From the NCBI GenBank assembly GCA_035772785.1, contig JAOCPU010000054.1, positions 186,001 to 250,000 of the forward strand: DNA of 64,000 nt, written 5' to 3'. Every line of letters begins with the position of its first letter. The stretch's first letter is position 1. The translations under genes were made by a program, and so were the position numbers. The notes below the pieces were generated by a model. That model searched no databases. It worked only from the letters and a program-made list of their open reading frames with translations, and was not told the DNA's origin. The stretch is from Phlebiopsis flavidoalba (Eukaryota > Basidiomycota > Agaricomycetes > Polyporales > Phanerochaetaceae). Shown here piece by piece: positions 11,301-22,150 of the stretch.

Positions 11301-13280
11301 GAGGCCTGCATGTACGCCGACGAAAGGCGCACTCCAGTCTCCCCGGGTAGCACAATGCTCTTTAGGTCTGCGCGTACAACAACGCCCGTAGACGAGAGAT
11401 GTACGGTGGCATGATTGGCCTCGTAGAAGCCGAAAGCGAAGCGGTCCACGTCTACCACGAGTCCCTGGGAATCCGAAATCGTGAGTGTAGCAGATCCTAT
11501 CGAGATGTCGACGTGACTCGGCGGTTCGAGATGTGCCCCAGAATAATGATGGAATAAACTAGCGACGCCTTCGGGCCAAATCCTTCAACATGGGCTGAGA
11601 GATCGTAATGTCCGCGCGGAGTGAAGGTTCCCCTTAGCACTACGTCAACAGTACTGAGCGATAAGTATGCGCCGATGGTGAATTGCAGAGACTCCTTCAC
11701 ACGAGCCCTTCGAGACAGTTGCTTGCAGCTCTACGTCGTTTCAGCTAAAGGTTACCCGTGTCAAACGGAAGTATTGGCGGGAACGTAAGGCGTCACGTAC
11801 ATCGATCCCAGTGCCACCAAACGCATTCTTCCATATATCGCCCTTGAGACTTGCGTCCAGATTAAGAACACCTCCAACTTCTCTCAGGTTGAAGGATAGA
11901 TCAAGAGGTGTGATTGACCCAGGAACTTCGACATGCATGTCTCCAAACAGCTTGAATCCATACCTGTATGCTCCTGGCTATGGGAGTCCAAGTGAGGGGA
12001 CACTGAGACCAAAGATTGATACGCCTAGCTGGCTGAGCGAGACACCAGGACAAAGTGGTAAGCCTTGTTGGTTTGCAGAAGGTCCCGCTGATTCAAGAAT
12101 TCCTGTGGCTACAAAGCTTGTCATTTTCGGACGGGAGGTCCCACGATGACCAGGGACCAGCCCAAGATAAAACCGATGCCACGAGCCTTGAGAGACCGCG
12201 GCCAACCGATGAGATCAGTGAGGATCGAATGTAGAGACCCAAGAGTCTCGTCGATGTCCATATCGAACGTGATGGTCAGCCTGGGGTAACATGGTCTTGA
12301 TGCTTGAGCATAAACGTCAGTCAACCTCGAAGGGGTAAGTTAATTAGGACCGAGGCCGCCCTACTCACCAAACGCATGATTCTGGAACGTGATGGTAACA
12401 TTTCGGAAGCTTCAGATTCCCGAGCGGGTATCCTTAAGGATACTATGAGCATGCAACTCGCGGGCCTGAAAGCTGGGCAGCTGGCACGCTGGTAAATTTC
12501 TGGTTACGCGGAGCTGGACGATGCTACTGGGGCCGTGCAACTCTGCAGAGGAGAAACTTTGTACGCGTCCAAGCCAAATAGGTTGATAGTGGCTTCAAGC
12601 ATAAATCCGGACGCAGGGGGAGGTCCACCGACTGGGGGTAATGTTTGATTGTGTCGGCAGCCCAGACGAGGCTTCTCCATGAGGACGTGGTCAGAAGGGT
12701 TATAGACAGCAGCTTCTTCACGATGGAGTGCCGATGCTCACGCTTCATGAGCGTGTGGGTGGAAAGTGGTTTTGTTCGGACCTACATTGATAATCTCGGC
12801 GATCGCGGCTTTGCAGCACGCCCGCTGGCGATTCTACGGGTAAGGCTGAAGGCCCTCGGCGTAGGTACATTGCGTCTCTCATGAACGGTCTGTGACGGCC
12901 CAACGGGGGTCCCACTCGAAGATGCTGCCGAGCTCTGTGTGGTCCGATACCTTGATCTGAGCGCCTCGAAGTACCTTTCCAAGAATTTCAGAGTCGATTT
13001 GCCCCCCTCTAGAATAAGCGGTGAATACTCGCTGAAGGTGTGGAACTTGAGTTGACCAATGTAGCTGCCTTAATGCGGTTCGTTATATCAGCCAATGGGT
13101 AAGCACGGATCGATAGCGTGAGTCGTGATTGTACGCACGTAAGGTAGGGCATGCTTATACGCTTGACAATGTGAACGTTCCATGGACACATCGTAAGCGT
13201 GAGTCTCCGGAGAAAGCCACGATAGTAGCTCCATCTTCGAAATCCAGGCGCCTTGACATCCCAATCTTTTTAATGCCATC
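8301..13280 (-). CDS. large multi-domain coiled-coil protein, unknown family
   Basis: A long series of minus-strand coding frames ends at the stop 8301-8303 (GASLMVIA). The C-terminal third is alpha-helical and charged. Around 9295-9621 it reads like a coiled coil (QLREKQDALKRQRRNYDAD, then AIAKIRHAEADVTRAKAKWD), and the last segment reads HNVAEATVEAALNEFN. The middle part (9644-10594) and the part before it (10651-12300) look like beta-rich modules, with repeated phrases such as VVDVDRFAFGF and VVDLNNLSGLNFSL. The longest open piece is about 316 codons. Several exon joints or frame interruptions prevent an exact model, and the start could not be fixed. I see no signal peptide, membrane segment or enzyme motif. 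I do not recognise the family. A structural or scaffolding role would be a guess. Confidence 0.5.
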
Positions 13281-16200
13281 TGTGGGGTCTACCGACATAT
13301 CATGTTATGTGTGCGCTCGGTGCCTTGCTAATGTTGGGCACTTGATGCTGGTGGTTGGTCCAGCGTGCCCATGCCCTGTATGCTGTGGTCACGCAAGGCT
13401 TTTGATAGTCTGCTTCGGAGCTTCTGTTTAACACTCATAACCGAATGAAGCGCCCGATTTCGTAGATGGTCGATACAGACATGTACCGAGTCCATGTGAC
13501 TATTATTTGCCTTCGACATGTACCAAAAACCTTGCGTCTCATTTGATACGCGATAGCGGTAAAGATAGTGAAAAAAATGTCCTTATCAAAAGATTCTCAG
13601 GCGAATTATAGTCCCCCTTCCCATCGTTAAGGGGGAACGCAAACCATGTGTGCGGAGTCGATGCAGTCCCGAACTTTGAAGAGTCAGAAAATAGTCTCTT
13701 CACCATCTAGTAGGGAGTAGAGAATTGAATCATAGTGGACCTCTATAGGCCGTTTGTAAGTTGTGTGCGGTGTGGCGTCAGCGACCCCCCGCTTACTTTA
13801 TCCTTGCCCTTTCTGTTTTTGATGTCAAGATTCCATAGGTCTATCGGTATGTTTTAAATTTGTGATGCCAATTGCATACCTATCTTAGCTGATGTTGGTC
13901 TACCCAATAATGCCTCTGACGTGCGTGGGCGGGGCTTGTCCGCCTCTTTTTTACCGTGTCTGAGCATGCTCGTAACTACAACGGTCCTTAATAAACTTAA
14001 GCTCATCTCTCTCATCCAGGGACCCCCTTTCTTTTGCCGCTCATCACAGACGTCAAGGTTATTTGGTCATTGAAAGCTTTCTCTTGGCTTTCTTCCGGGT
14101 CAGAGGCGCCGCCACCTTTCCTCGGAGCGTGGCTGGCCGAAACCGCCTCATGTGCTGGTCTTGAGCATCTGGGGAGGGCCGAGGCGTGCCAAATCCTCGG
14201 CGTGAGGATCGAAGTTTGCTGTGTTAATTCTGAGAGGAGTTCATGTGGAAAGCAAGGACTTGTGTGTGCCTGATCGAAACTGGCGTCTGGAACCTCTTGC
14301 CAGTTCCAGTCCATATCTAGTCATGTTTAGCCCGACCGCGACCCGTCGGCCTTCGGTCGGGCCCTTCTTCTTTCTTCTCCTCTGTTTTTTCTTGATATCA
14401 TTGCGCTTGGTTTTGAACGTCTCCCTCCAACCCTGAGAGGTATCGAAGATACAAGAAACACTTTTGACGGCGCCTGGATCCCAAACCTCTGACACTTTGG
14501 GCGCCGAAAGGCGACCAGTGTCGTCCAGGAGGATCGCTGCACCTAAAGCCATGTTGCGCCAGAGAAATGCTTGCTTTGTTCGCGACGGATGTCTTGATCC
14601 GATTTTCCATCACCATTTACAACGAGAAATTTGGGAGCTTGGCCATAAGGGTGATCGGAGCCAAGGGGAGTTGTGCTCTATCCCTCGTTCCATGCACGGC
14701 AAGAGATGCTTGGAGTAATGTATTCTCCCCCAGACGTTTTCACGATCGTTTTGGTAGATTTCATGGTCCTTCGTACGTCTCCATAAATTCATCTACACCT
14801 TTTCCCCTGGAACCCTGGCGCTTGAAGTCGCCCTGATTAGATGAAAAAAGCTGATCCTACATGATACCGCCGCTTCAGCAATAGCAACCCTATGTCTTGA
14901 GCATGAAGTTCACCCATGTGTAGGCTGATCCGCTCGACAACATCTGACGAAATAGCTTGCCGGCTGACAAGTCCCTCTCTATCACGACTTGGGAACGACG
15001 CCAGCCGATATACAAGGGGACCGTATTTCTTTTGCGTTCGTTCCTCATCCAACGATTGCTATACAGACGGCGCCATGATGGCTGGGTGTTGTCCACCTGA
15101 TGAAGGCCGGTGGATACTACCGTCATCAGAGAAAAAGTCGCAGGCGAAATTTCCAAGAATGGATCCTGAGTCAGTCCATAGTCTAGCTGAAGCAGGGTGT
15201 ACGGCAGTCCCGTGTAAGAACTTTAGGCGGACGGTGAGTGGAACTAGATGTGCTGAACATGGAACACAACATTCACGTTATGCAAGTTGTGCAATCAATG
15301 TCCGGGGGGGAGGCTGCCGTTCCTAAAAAGTGTCCTCTAAAGATACATGAGGTCCAGTCATTGACACGGAATCAAGTCCGAAAAAGAGACTACCGGATTA
15401 GGATTCAAGCTGGGAGCCTGTATCGATGCCCGATCTGCTACATTTTCCTGTCATTATATAGGGCAAATGACCGCAACTGACGGCTTGCTTCTCAGTGTTG
15501 TGGCGCGGTGGAAGAGACGTGCGACACTGGTTCGATTTGCGCCGTTGGTGGGCTTACATAGTTATAGGGCGGATGCAATGCAATGAAGCTTTGTTCTGAG
15601 GGCAGCGCCGAGTGTACAATAGTTCTGGGTGTCCGCACGCGGAGTATCGCTCGAATCTGCCGCCATGAGAGTAAGCTGAGAACATACGAAACACCCAGGG
15701 CCCAACCGATATGCGGGCACTCCGTGGTTTCCCCCATTGGACGCTGGGATCCTTGTCCGTTCAAACAACGTGTCCACTCCTGGCCACTATGTGGTAGCCA
15801 GTTTAAGCAAGCTCACCGGGAGTGCGATCATGAGAAAGCGCTATTCTCAAGAAACGCATACCATCAGCGGTCACTGATCTCGTGTATATCAATATCTCCC
15901 GCGGGCACGTCTGCCGTTCGAAACATTGGGTTCTCGCCCTCAGTGGCCTTATTGAATGCTTCCGAGTCATACCCTATTGTTTAACAACATAAAACCAGTA
16001 TTCAAAGTTCAAAGATCTGTATTAGCTCTGTCTTAAGCGTCAACACTTACTTAGGGTATTATAGGATAGATTGCTCCGAAACCGGAATTTAGTGACAGAA
16101 ACGATCGATCGACTCTAGCTGTCCCTGGGTTTTTCACTATAGTTTTCGGTCCCCTAAGATCAGTGTCAGTATTCCGATTGTACATATTGTTCTTGCACCA

Positions 16201-16500
16201 CTCTCTCCCTTTAGCATAGTCCCTCGCGTGCGTTTTCCAAGCCCTTGTTGTCCACTAGAAGTGACAAGTCTTACTGCGGCCCAGTGTTACGCTACCACAA
16301 ACTACGGGCATATCTATACAGGTTCATACACCCTAGACTAGTTTTTAGAGGCCTGGTCGTGCGTCTCAACTAGGACGCACACAGGGACTAGTATCATTCA
16401 GAACTACAACACCTAGCACCGTTACGATGAATACACCGATCGTACAAATATCTATTTCGCCCGCGCGACTATCTTCGCATTCTCTTCGTTGAGCACTTAG
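13281..16500. other. gene-poor stretch with short unassigned frames
   Basis: About 3.2 kb without a clear gene. Possible coding pieces on the minus strand are 14241-14616 (LGAAILLDDTGRLSAPKV) and 15492-15985 (one frame reads GYDSEAFNKATEGENPMFR, another WALGVSYVLSLLSWRQI). The latter two could be exons of one damaged protein, but no family is recognised. The rest (13.55-14.0 and 16.0-16.35 kb) is AT-richer and full of stops. Confidence 0.3.
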
Positions 16501-16507
16501 ACCCTGT

Positions 16508-16860
16508 TCAAACCCGTTCACGAATCTGCACCAATTCCTCAAGCGCAAAGCTCCTCGTAATCTCGTCAACATCCGCCTCACTCTCCCCGTGGAAATGCTC
16601 CGTCCCCACTCCTAACCAAGCGCTCCTAGTCACTTTGCGATGAGCTTCCGAGTGTGGCGTGAAGATGCGATGCATTGCACCCTTTCCTAGTACGAATGGA
16701 CGCTGGAATACAATTGGATGGCCAGGAACATGTGGAAACTTCTTGGTTCCCCGGGAGAATTTCCAACAGAGTTTGGCCCGGCTCCAGATGTCGCAGGACA
16801 AACGACTGCCGACATCGCACGCACGCATGAGCTGAACGGTCCAGAGCACCGGATCCGAGT
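16508..16860 (-). pseudogene. GH5 C-terminal fragment
   Basis: The minus-strand frame ends with TEHFHGESEADVDEITRSF followed by ALEELVQIRERV. This parallels the GH5 C-terminus at 17654 (AEHFRGKTEEEIDEIARSF) and at 21568. Only this tail is clear; the preceding 60 codons match weakly and the catalytic part is missing. It is the outermost member of the GH5 cluster and lies on the same strand as GH5 copy 1. Confidence 0.5.
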
Positions 16861-17653
16861 CGACAGGACGATGTCATTTCAGTGATAAAAAGATGAGGAC
16901 AATAACCTGCGGCTGGAGATAATCCCCACCACCCGGTTTTCACCGGGCGGTAATAATACTGAGAGCATTATTCTGCCATTTCTCGTCATCTGCATGCTTT
17001 GACGCACGTGCGTGTGTGACCGCGCCTGCGCGTAATTTGGCCACCATGCTTCTCTGAGGATTTTGAGAAAATTCGGACTCGCTTAAGCTGGGTGGAGAGC
17101 TGCAAGCGGGGCTGGTCGGTAAGCAGCTGGTAAGGCTGGTAGGGCTGGTAGCGTCGGGCTAGCGAGCGCGTTGGTACGTTACAGCGGTACAGGTTCTTTA
17201 AGGACGGAGACCGGGTCAGTCTACCGTTTCGATCAAAAAAGCAGGGTTCAGTGAGTCGATATTCACTAATGGCCATCACAAAGAACTCGCAGTAAGTGAT
17301 GTCCAGAATAAGGAAATGCGGAGTAGGGCAACCATGGCGCGCACGGGCGGAGCGGAAGTTCTCGGACGCATCGAGCGCCGCCGAAGCGATGGGTTTGGTC
17401 TTAGCTACTATAGAAGGGAGGGCTAAGGATCAGGAAGGAGGCTATCAGTGCGCGCACGGCTCTGGTCTTTTTATTGATAAGTAAGACAAGATGGAGAAGA
17501 AAGCGAGTATGAGTACAGGCAGCAGGCCACCCAAATCACTGGAGGCGTCTTTCGTGTGGCGTGGGCATTTCCCTTTTCTCGCTATATCAATTTTTCCTTT
17601 CGGTACACCGTGAACAGTTGGTAGCAGCACTACAATATCGAATATATTCAATT
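16861..17653. other. no recognised gene
   Basis: Spacer between GH5 pieces. It contains a short run of GCTGGTAAG/GCTGGTAGG words at about 17125-17155 and several unconnected frames without family features. Confidence 0.3.
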
Positions 17654-19396
17654 CTATGCACGCCACACATCTACTCCCCTAGCGCAACCAAAACTCGCAT
17701 TCTCCGTCAACACCGATTCAAGCCCTTCGCGGTGCACACAATTCCCAAACGCAAAGCTCCGCGCAATCTCGTCAATCTCTTCCTCCGTCTTGCCCCTAAA
17801 ATGCTCCGCCCACTCTTTCACCAAAAACTCGCTCACGAGGATATTGCGCGAGAGCCGCCCGACGCGGTCCGCGAGCTTCCACACGGGCGCGGGGTACAGC
17901 TCCTGGTGCTCGGGCTTGACTTCGCGCTTCACGAGGTCGATGAGCGGCTGGTACACGGGCTGGACGGCGCTTGTGTCCGCGCCCCACGCGTCGATCGCCA
18001 GGCGGTGTTTCTTGGCGAGGAAGTCGGCAAAGAGCGTCATGTAGGGCGTGCTGCGCGCGACGTGCACCATCCCCTGGAAGCCGATGTCCTTGTACAGCCA
18101 GATGCTCCAGCTCAGGCGGTCCTGCGCGGCGCAGTCGCGCACTGCGAGAGGATGTTTTATTCTGGCGTACTGGTTGTAGCGCGAGTGGTCCCTTAGCACC
18201 GGAACCGCTCCCGTTGATCGCCGCCGTGCGCGACCCTCGTACCCTCCGCGCGCATCAAACCGGCCCCCACTCGCGCTCGCGCACAACACACACACAGTCC
18301 CGCGCTCGTCCATTTACGCGCAGTCTTCTATCTCGTAGCTCCGCCGACCAGCCGTGCGCCCGCTGCGCTGCGCACATCGCTCCCGACGTACGGCTCGGGG
18401 GCCGCATGGAACCGCAAAACACGCTTTTTTTACTGTATGTCATGAATCGCATACGCGGTGTTCGCCCTAGTCACGCGTATGCGCGTCGGCAAACGCCGGA
18501 GAAATCACATACGGTGCGAACGTCGTTCACCGTCGAGGAACAGCGCGTGCTTCGGCCTGCATGCCACCATCCCTAATCGCTTCGACGACACGGGTCTGTT
18601 AGAACACGCGACAAGGCGCGATCCCGCCGCGCGTCCGTCGGCTCGTTGAGCGGGTTGGTACCCCGCTGAACCCACGGGTTGCCGCGGTAGTGCGCGGCCA
18701 GCTCGCGCCAGAGCCACACGGTGCGGTCCTGGAAGTCGCGGTGCGCAGGCCCCAGAAGTTGGCGAGTGGTGGTGTACCGGCGTCGGCGTGCCAGTCGTTT
18801 CTGTCTGCTGCCCGCCTGGCGCGGTGTGCAGAAGTCGAGGATCGTGTAGATGCCGTGGTTTGCGCGCAGAGGGCGATCACGCGGTCGAGGTGCTTGAAGC
18901 CTTCGGGCTTGAGCACGCGGCGGTTCATGTCGTCTGCGGCGCGTCAGTGGGCGGTACGAAGGGACAAAGCGCGCGCGGCGCACCTTCAAAGTGCCGGCCT
19001 ATTAGTTGAACGGCAGGGCGGATGCAGTTCAGGGCCCGAGGCTCTTGAAGAACCGCCGCGTCTTCGTCCTGGAAAAAGTACTCGAGGAACTACACGACCC
19101 GCGCGTCAGTACAGCGACGGGGTGCATAGGCATGGTGCGCGCGGTGGCACCTTGTCAAAGAAGAGGCCGCGCTTCTCGGTGCCGATGACCTCCTCGAGCG
19201 CCTCGCGGATCTGGAACTCGCAGCGCCGGATACCCAGAGATAAAATTCTCCATGCTATCGCACTCGTCAGCTCCCATTCGCGTCAACGCAAAGGGCATAC
19301 GCACTTCATCCACCCGCCGAGCCCCGCGCCGCGCAGGATAACCTCGTTCCCGTCCTTGTCGACGATCTTCGTCCCGGACACCTTCAGAAAAGCCAT
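17654..19396 (-). pseudogene. GH5 glycoside hydrolase copy 1, frame-interrupted
   Basis: A fungal family-5 glycoside hydrolase of the exo-beta-1,3-glucanase/steryl-glucosidase-like type (TIM barrel). It begins MAFLKVSGTKIVDKDG at 19396. Readable landmarks are GGWM plus MENFISGYP across an intron, NCIR, VLKPEGFKHLDRVI, DFQDRTVWLWRELA, NPLNEP with the acid/base Glu at 18642-18644, and EWGPV with the nucleophile Glu at 18270-18272. The C-terminal half is well kept: DRLSWSIWLYKDIGFQGMVH, then LFADFLAKKHRLAIDAWGAD and VWKLADRVGRLSRNILVSEF. Shifts occur near 19225, 19060, 18700 and 18300. Both catalytic glutamates remain, so damage may be partly consensus error. It is head-to-head with copy 2, 472 bp apart. 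Exact substrate cannot be told from the sequence. Confidence 0.75.
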
Positions 19397-19868
19397 AATC
19401 GCGCGCAGTGTGATGAGGAGAGTAAGCAGCGTGCAGCATGCAGCGAGCGCAGGCGCCCCCTGCGCACCTTAATACCCCTAGCGCAAGCACGGCCCGGACG
19501 CGCCCCCCGCCGTCTCTCGCCCGACACGTTTCTTCCGACGGACCATGGGAGAGCGCAGCCGCGTCCGTAGCCTACCACCCTCGCGGCGCGCGCACACGCC
19601 CCGGGGGCACTAACCTCGTCGCGTGTTCGTTTCCCCTGGCTCGTTGGCGTCACCGCTGTGAGTAACGCGCGCCATCCAGCGAAGCTAACCTCTATATAAC
19701 ACCAGTCGCGAGCCTCGAGCCCCAGGACGCGTGAGCTCATTAAGCACGCGCGGATCTCGGTTGCCGACGAAGTTTCCCCTCACGCAGCCCCGCGTCATGT
19801 GTGTCTGCACTGGCCCGCGCGCGCACACACATACATATGAGGCCCGCGCGGATGGCCAAGCGGCGACG
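19397..19868. promoter_or_regulatory. shared divergent promoter region of the GH5 pair
   Basis: The 472 bp between the two outward-facing GH5 starts (19396 minus, 19869 plus) is very GC-rich and must hold both promoters. A CTATATAAC word at about 19691-19699 is TATA-like. No activator site can be named. Co-regulation is inferred from the layout only. Confidence 0.35.
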
Positions 19869-21615
19869 ATGGTCGGGTTTCCTCAAGGTTCAGGGCACAA
19901 AGCTTGTCGACCGGCGCGGGGCGGCTAGCGTGGGTCGTCCTGCGCGGCGCGGGCTCGGCGGGTGGCTCTGGTGAGCGCTGCTCTTCGCTTCTGCGCGCGG
20001 GGTGCTGACGCAGGGCAGCATGGAGAAACTTTATCTCTGGTGCGTGCGCAGCCGTTTTGCCGGGGGTGGTGAGGTGCTGAGAGCGTGTAGGGTTCCCTGG
20101 GTGCGAGTACCAGATACGCGAGACCCTCGCAGACACGATCGGCGTGCGTCCAAGGCGCAGTTCTTCTTCGACAAGGCACGTTTCCCCCCTCCCTCCTCCC
20201 TCTCCCCCCTCTGTACTCACACCGCCCCCAGTACATCGAACAACTTCTTCTTTCACCTCCGCCGACGCCTCCTTCTTCAAATCCCTCGGGCTCAACTGCA
20301 TCCGCATCGCCCTCACGACTACCGGCACTGTCCTCGACCCCCGCGGGCCCTTCTCACCCTCCTTCCCAACTGCTTCACCGCGCTCGACGACACCGGCCGT
20401 GAAAGCGCACCCTGCGCGCAACAACGGCCCCCCTCTACGTGATCCTCGACCTGCACACTGCGCCGGGCGGGCAGAGCGGCGGGTGGCACGCCGACGGCGG
20501 GACATGAAAACACATCCCCCTCTTCTGGCGCCACCGCGACCTGCAGGACCGCGCCGTGTGGCTCTGGGCGCCAGCTCGCGGCGCACTATCGCGATGACCC
20601 CTGTGTGGCAGGCTACAACCCTTTGAACGAGCCCGCGGACCCGAGCCGCGGGGCGGCGCGCCTGCTCGCGTTCTACGACGCCGTCGTCGCGGCGATCCGC
20701 GCGGAAGATCCGCACCACGCCCGCTTGTTGCCTCGACGGGAACACCTTCGCGAGCGACTTCTCTTGCTTTCCCGACGCTTCCACGACGGACGCAGCCGCG
20801 CGCTGGCCGAACGCCGCGTTCGCGATCCACGCGATTACAGCGGGTACGGGGTTTCCCTGCATCCGCCGGAGCCCTACACGGGCAGCGAGGCGCAGCGCGC
20901 GCAGCATGGAGAGGAGCTATCGAAGGAAACGGGAGTGGGCGGACGCGAGGGGGTTGTGTGTGTGGAAAACGGCGAGTGGGGGTCCTGTGTCATGCGCGGG
21001 AGGCGTACGACGGGGCGCAGACGGACGAGATTAACAAGGCGCGGTATGCCGTGTTGCGCGAACAGCTTGAGCTGTACGATAAGGGTGCGTTTCCACTCCG
21101 CGCAGTGGGGAGCGCCGCTGACGGTGACAAGAAGTAGGACTGGATGAGCTGGAGCATTCTGGTCGTGGCTCTACAAAGACATCGGCTTCACAGGGGATGG
21201 TACACGTACTCCTCCCTCCATCACCCTACATGCGCCTCTTCGCCCCCCTTCCTCGCCATAAAACACCGGCTGGCAGTCGGAACCGCCTGGGGCGCGGACG
21301 CCTCCTCCGTAAACCACATCTTCATCTTCGAGCCCATCAAGGCCCCTCATCCGCGAGGCGGTCCCCGAGGAGGAACACAGGAAGTTGTATCCCTGGCCGC
21401 TGTGGACGCTGCTCGAGTGGGCGCGTGGACCGCGTCGCGCGCACGATTTTGTTGGGGGAGTTCTTGGTGAGGGAGTGGGCAGAGCATTTTGTGGGGCTCG
21501 GGGAGGAGGAGATTGAGGAGCTTGCGAGGAGCTTTCAGTTTGAGAATTGTGTGCAGAGGGAGGGGTGAATAGGGTGTTGACGGAGTATGCGGCGAGGGCG
21601 GGGGCGTTGGAGTAG
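19869..21615 (+). pseudogene. GH5 glycoside hydrolase copy 2, frame-interrupted
   Basis: A paralogue of the neighbouring minus-strand GH5. The start at 19869 gives MV(G)FLKVQGTKLVDR once one extra base is allowed. It keeps FFKSLGLNCIRIALTTT near 20270, GYNPLNEPADPSRGAARLLA with the acid/base Glu at 20639-20641, NGEWG with the nucleophile at 20974-20976, and a long conserved tail (KHRLAV near 21260, FVGLGEEEIEELARSFQFEN near 21495). The ending VNRVLTEYAARAGALE runs into TAG at 21613-21615. Shifts occur at 19875, in the 20330-20600 stretch, near 20960, near 21400 and in a G-run at about 21560. Each damaged site retains the flanking protein sequence, so these are small indels and not rearrangements. 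Confidence 0.75.
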
Positions 21616-21639
21616 ACGATTAAGGGTGCGGCAGAGCTC

Positions 21640-22150
21640 GACGCACTCGCGCAATAGTGTCCGGTTTGAGGTGTCTATAGGGCTCTGGCCGAGTATGCGG
21701 CGTGGGATAATGTCAAACTGAATATATGCATGTAAAAATACAATGCTGATTGCTCATAAAACACAGTAGTCCTATTGCCTTGCCTCTGCACGAACCTGTC
21801 TCTTCTGGGGAAGGAGATAGTGGAGAGAGGAACTGGGAAGAACTGGCGAGGAGTTTTTGTGGTTTGAGAGTTGTGTCCAGCGCGAGAGGGTTGTGAATAG
21901 GTGTTGTCTATGGAGTATGCACGGCTTCGGCGAGGGCGGGGTCGTTGAGGTAGGGCGGCAAGGGTGTGGGAGCTTGACGCAGCGCTTGCGCGTAGTACCT
22001 GTTTTCAAGCATTATATTGAAGACAGCGAACCTGAACAAGGTCCCAACAGAGTACGCGGCGTGGGAATCCATGATTGTTCAAAGAGAATATATGCGCGTA
22101 AATATACAATGACAATGCTCATAACCGTCCTATTGCCTCTTCCGGCAACG
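21640..22150 (+). repeat. tandem fragments of the GH5 3' end
   Basis: After GH5 copy 2 the C-terminal coding end and its flank are repeated. The pieces at 21830-21950 resemble 21485-21610 (ELARSF-like codons, then the TATGC...GGCTTCGGCGAGGGCGG tail). The flank at about 21690-21800 recurs at about 22045-22150 (AATATATGC[AG][CT]GTAAA, CTCATAA, CCTATTGCC). Unit spacing is about 350 bp. These are non-coding remnants. Confidence 0.6.

Noticed and set aside
16500..16950. A separate small gene on the minus strand
   Set aside because: Its end matches the GH5 C-terminus, so a GH5 fragment explains it better.
19795..20907. A 370-codon minus-strand frame over GH5 copy 2
   Set aside because: It is antisense to the recognisable GH5 gene, which shows conserved motifs on the plus strand.
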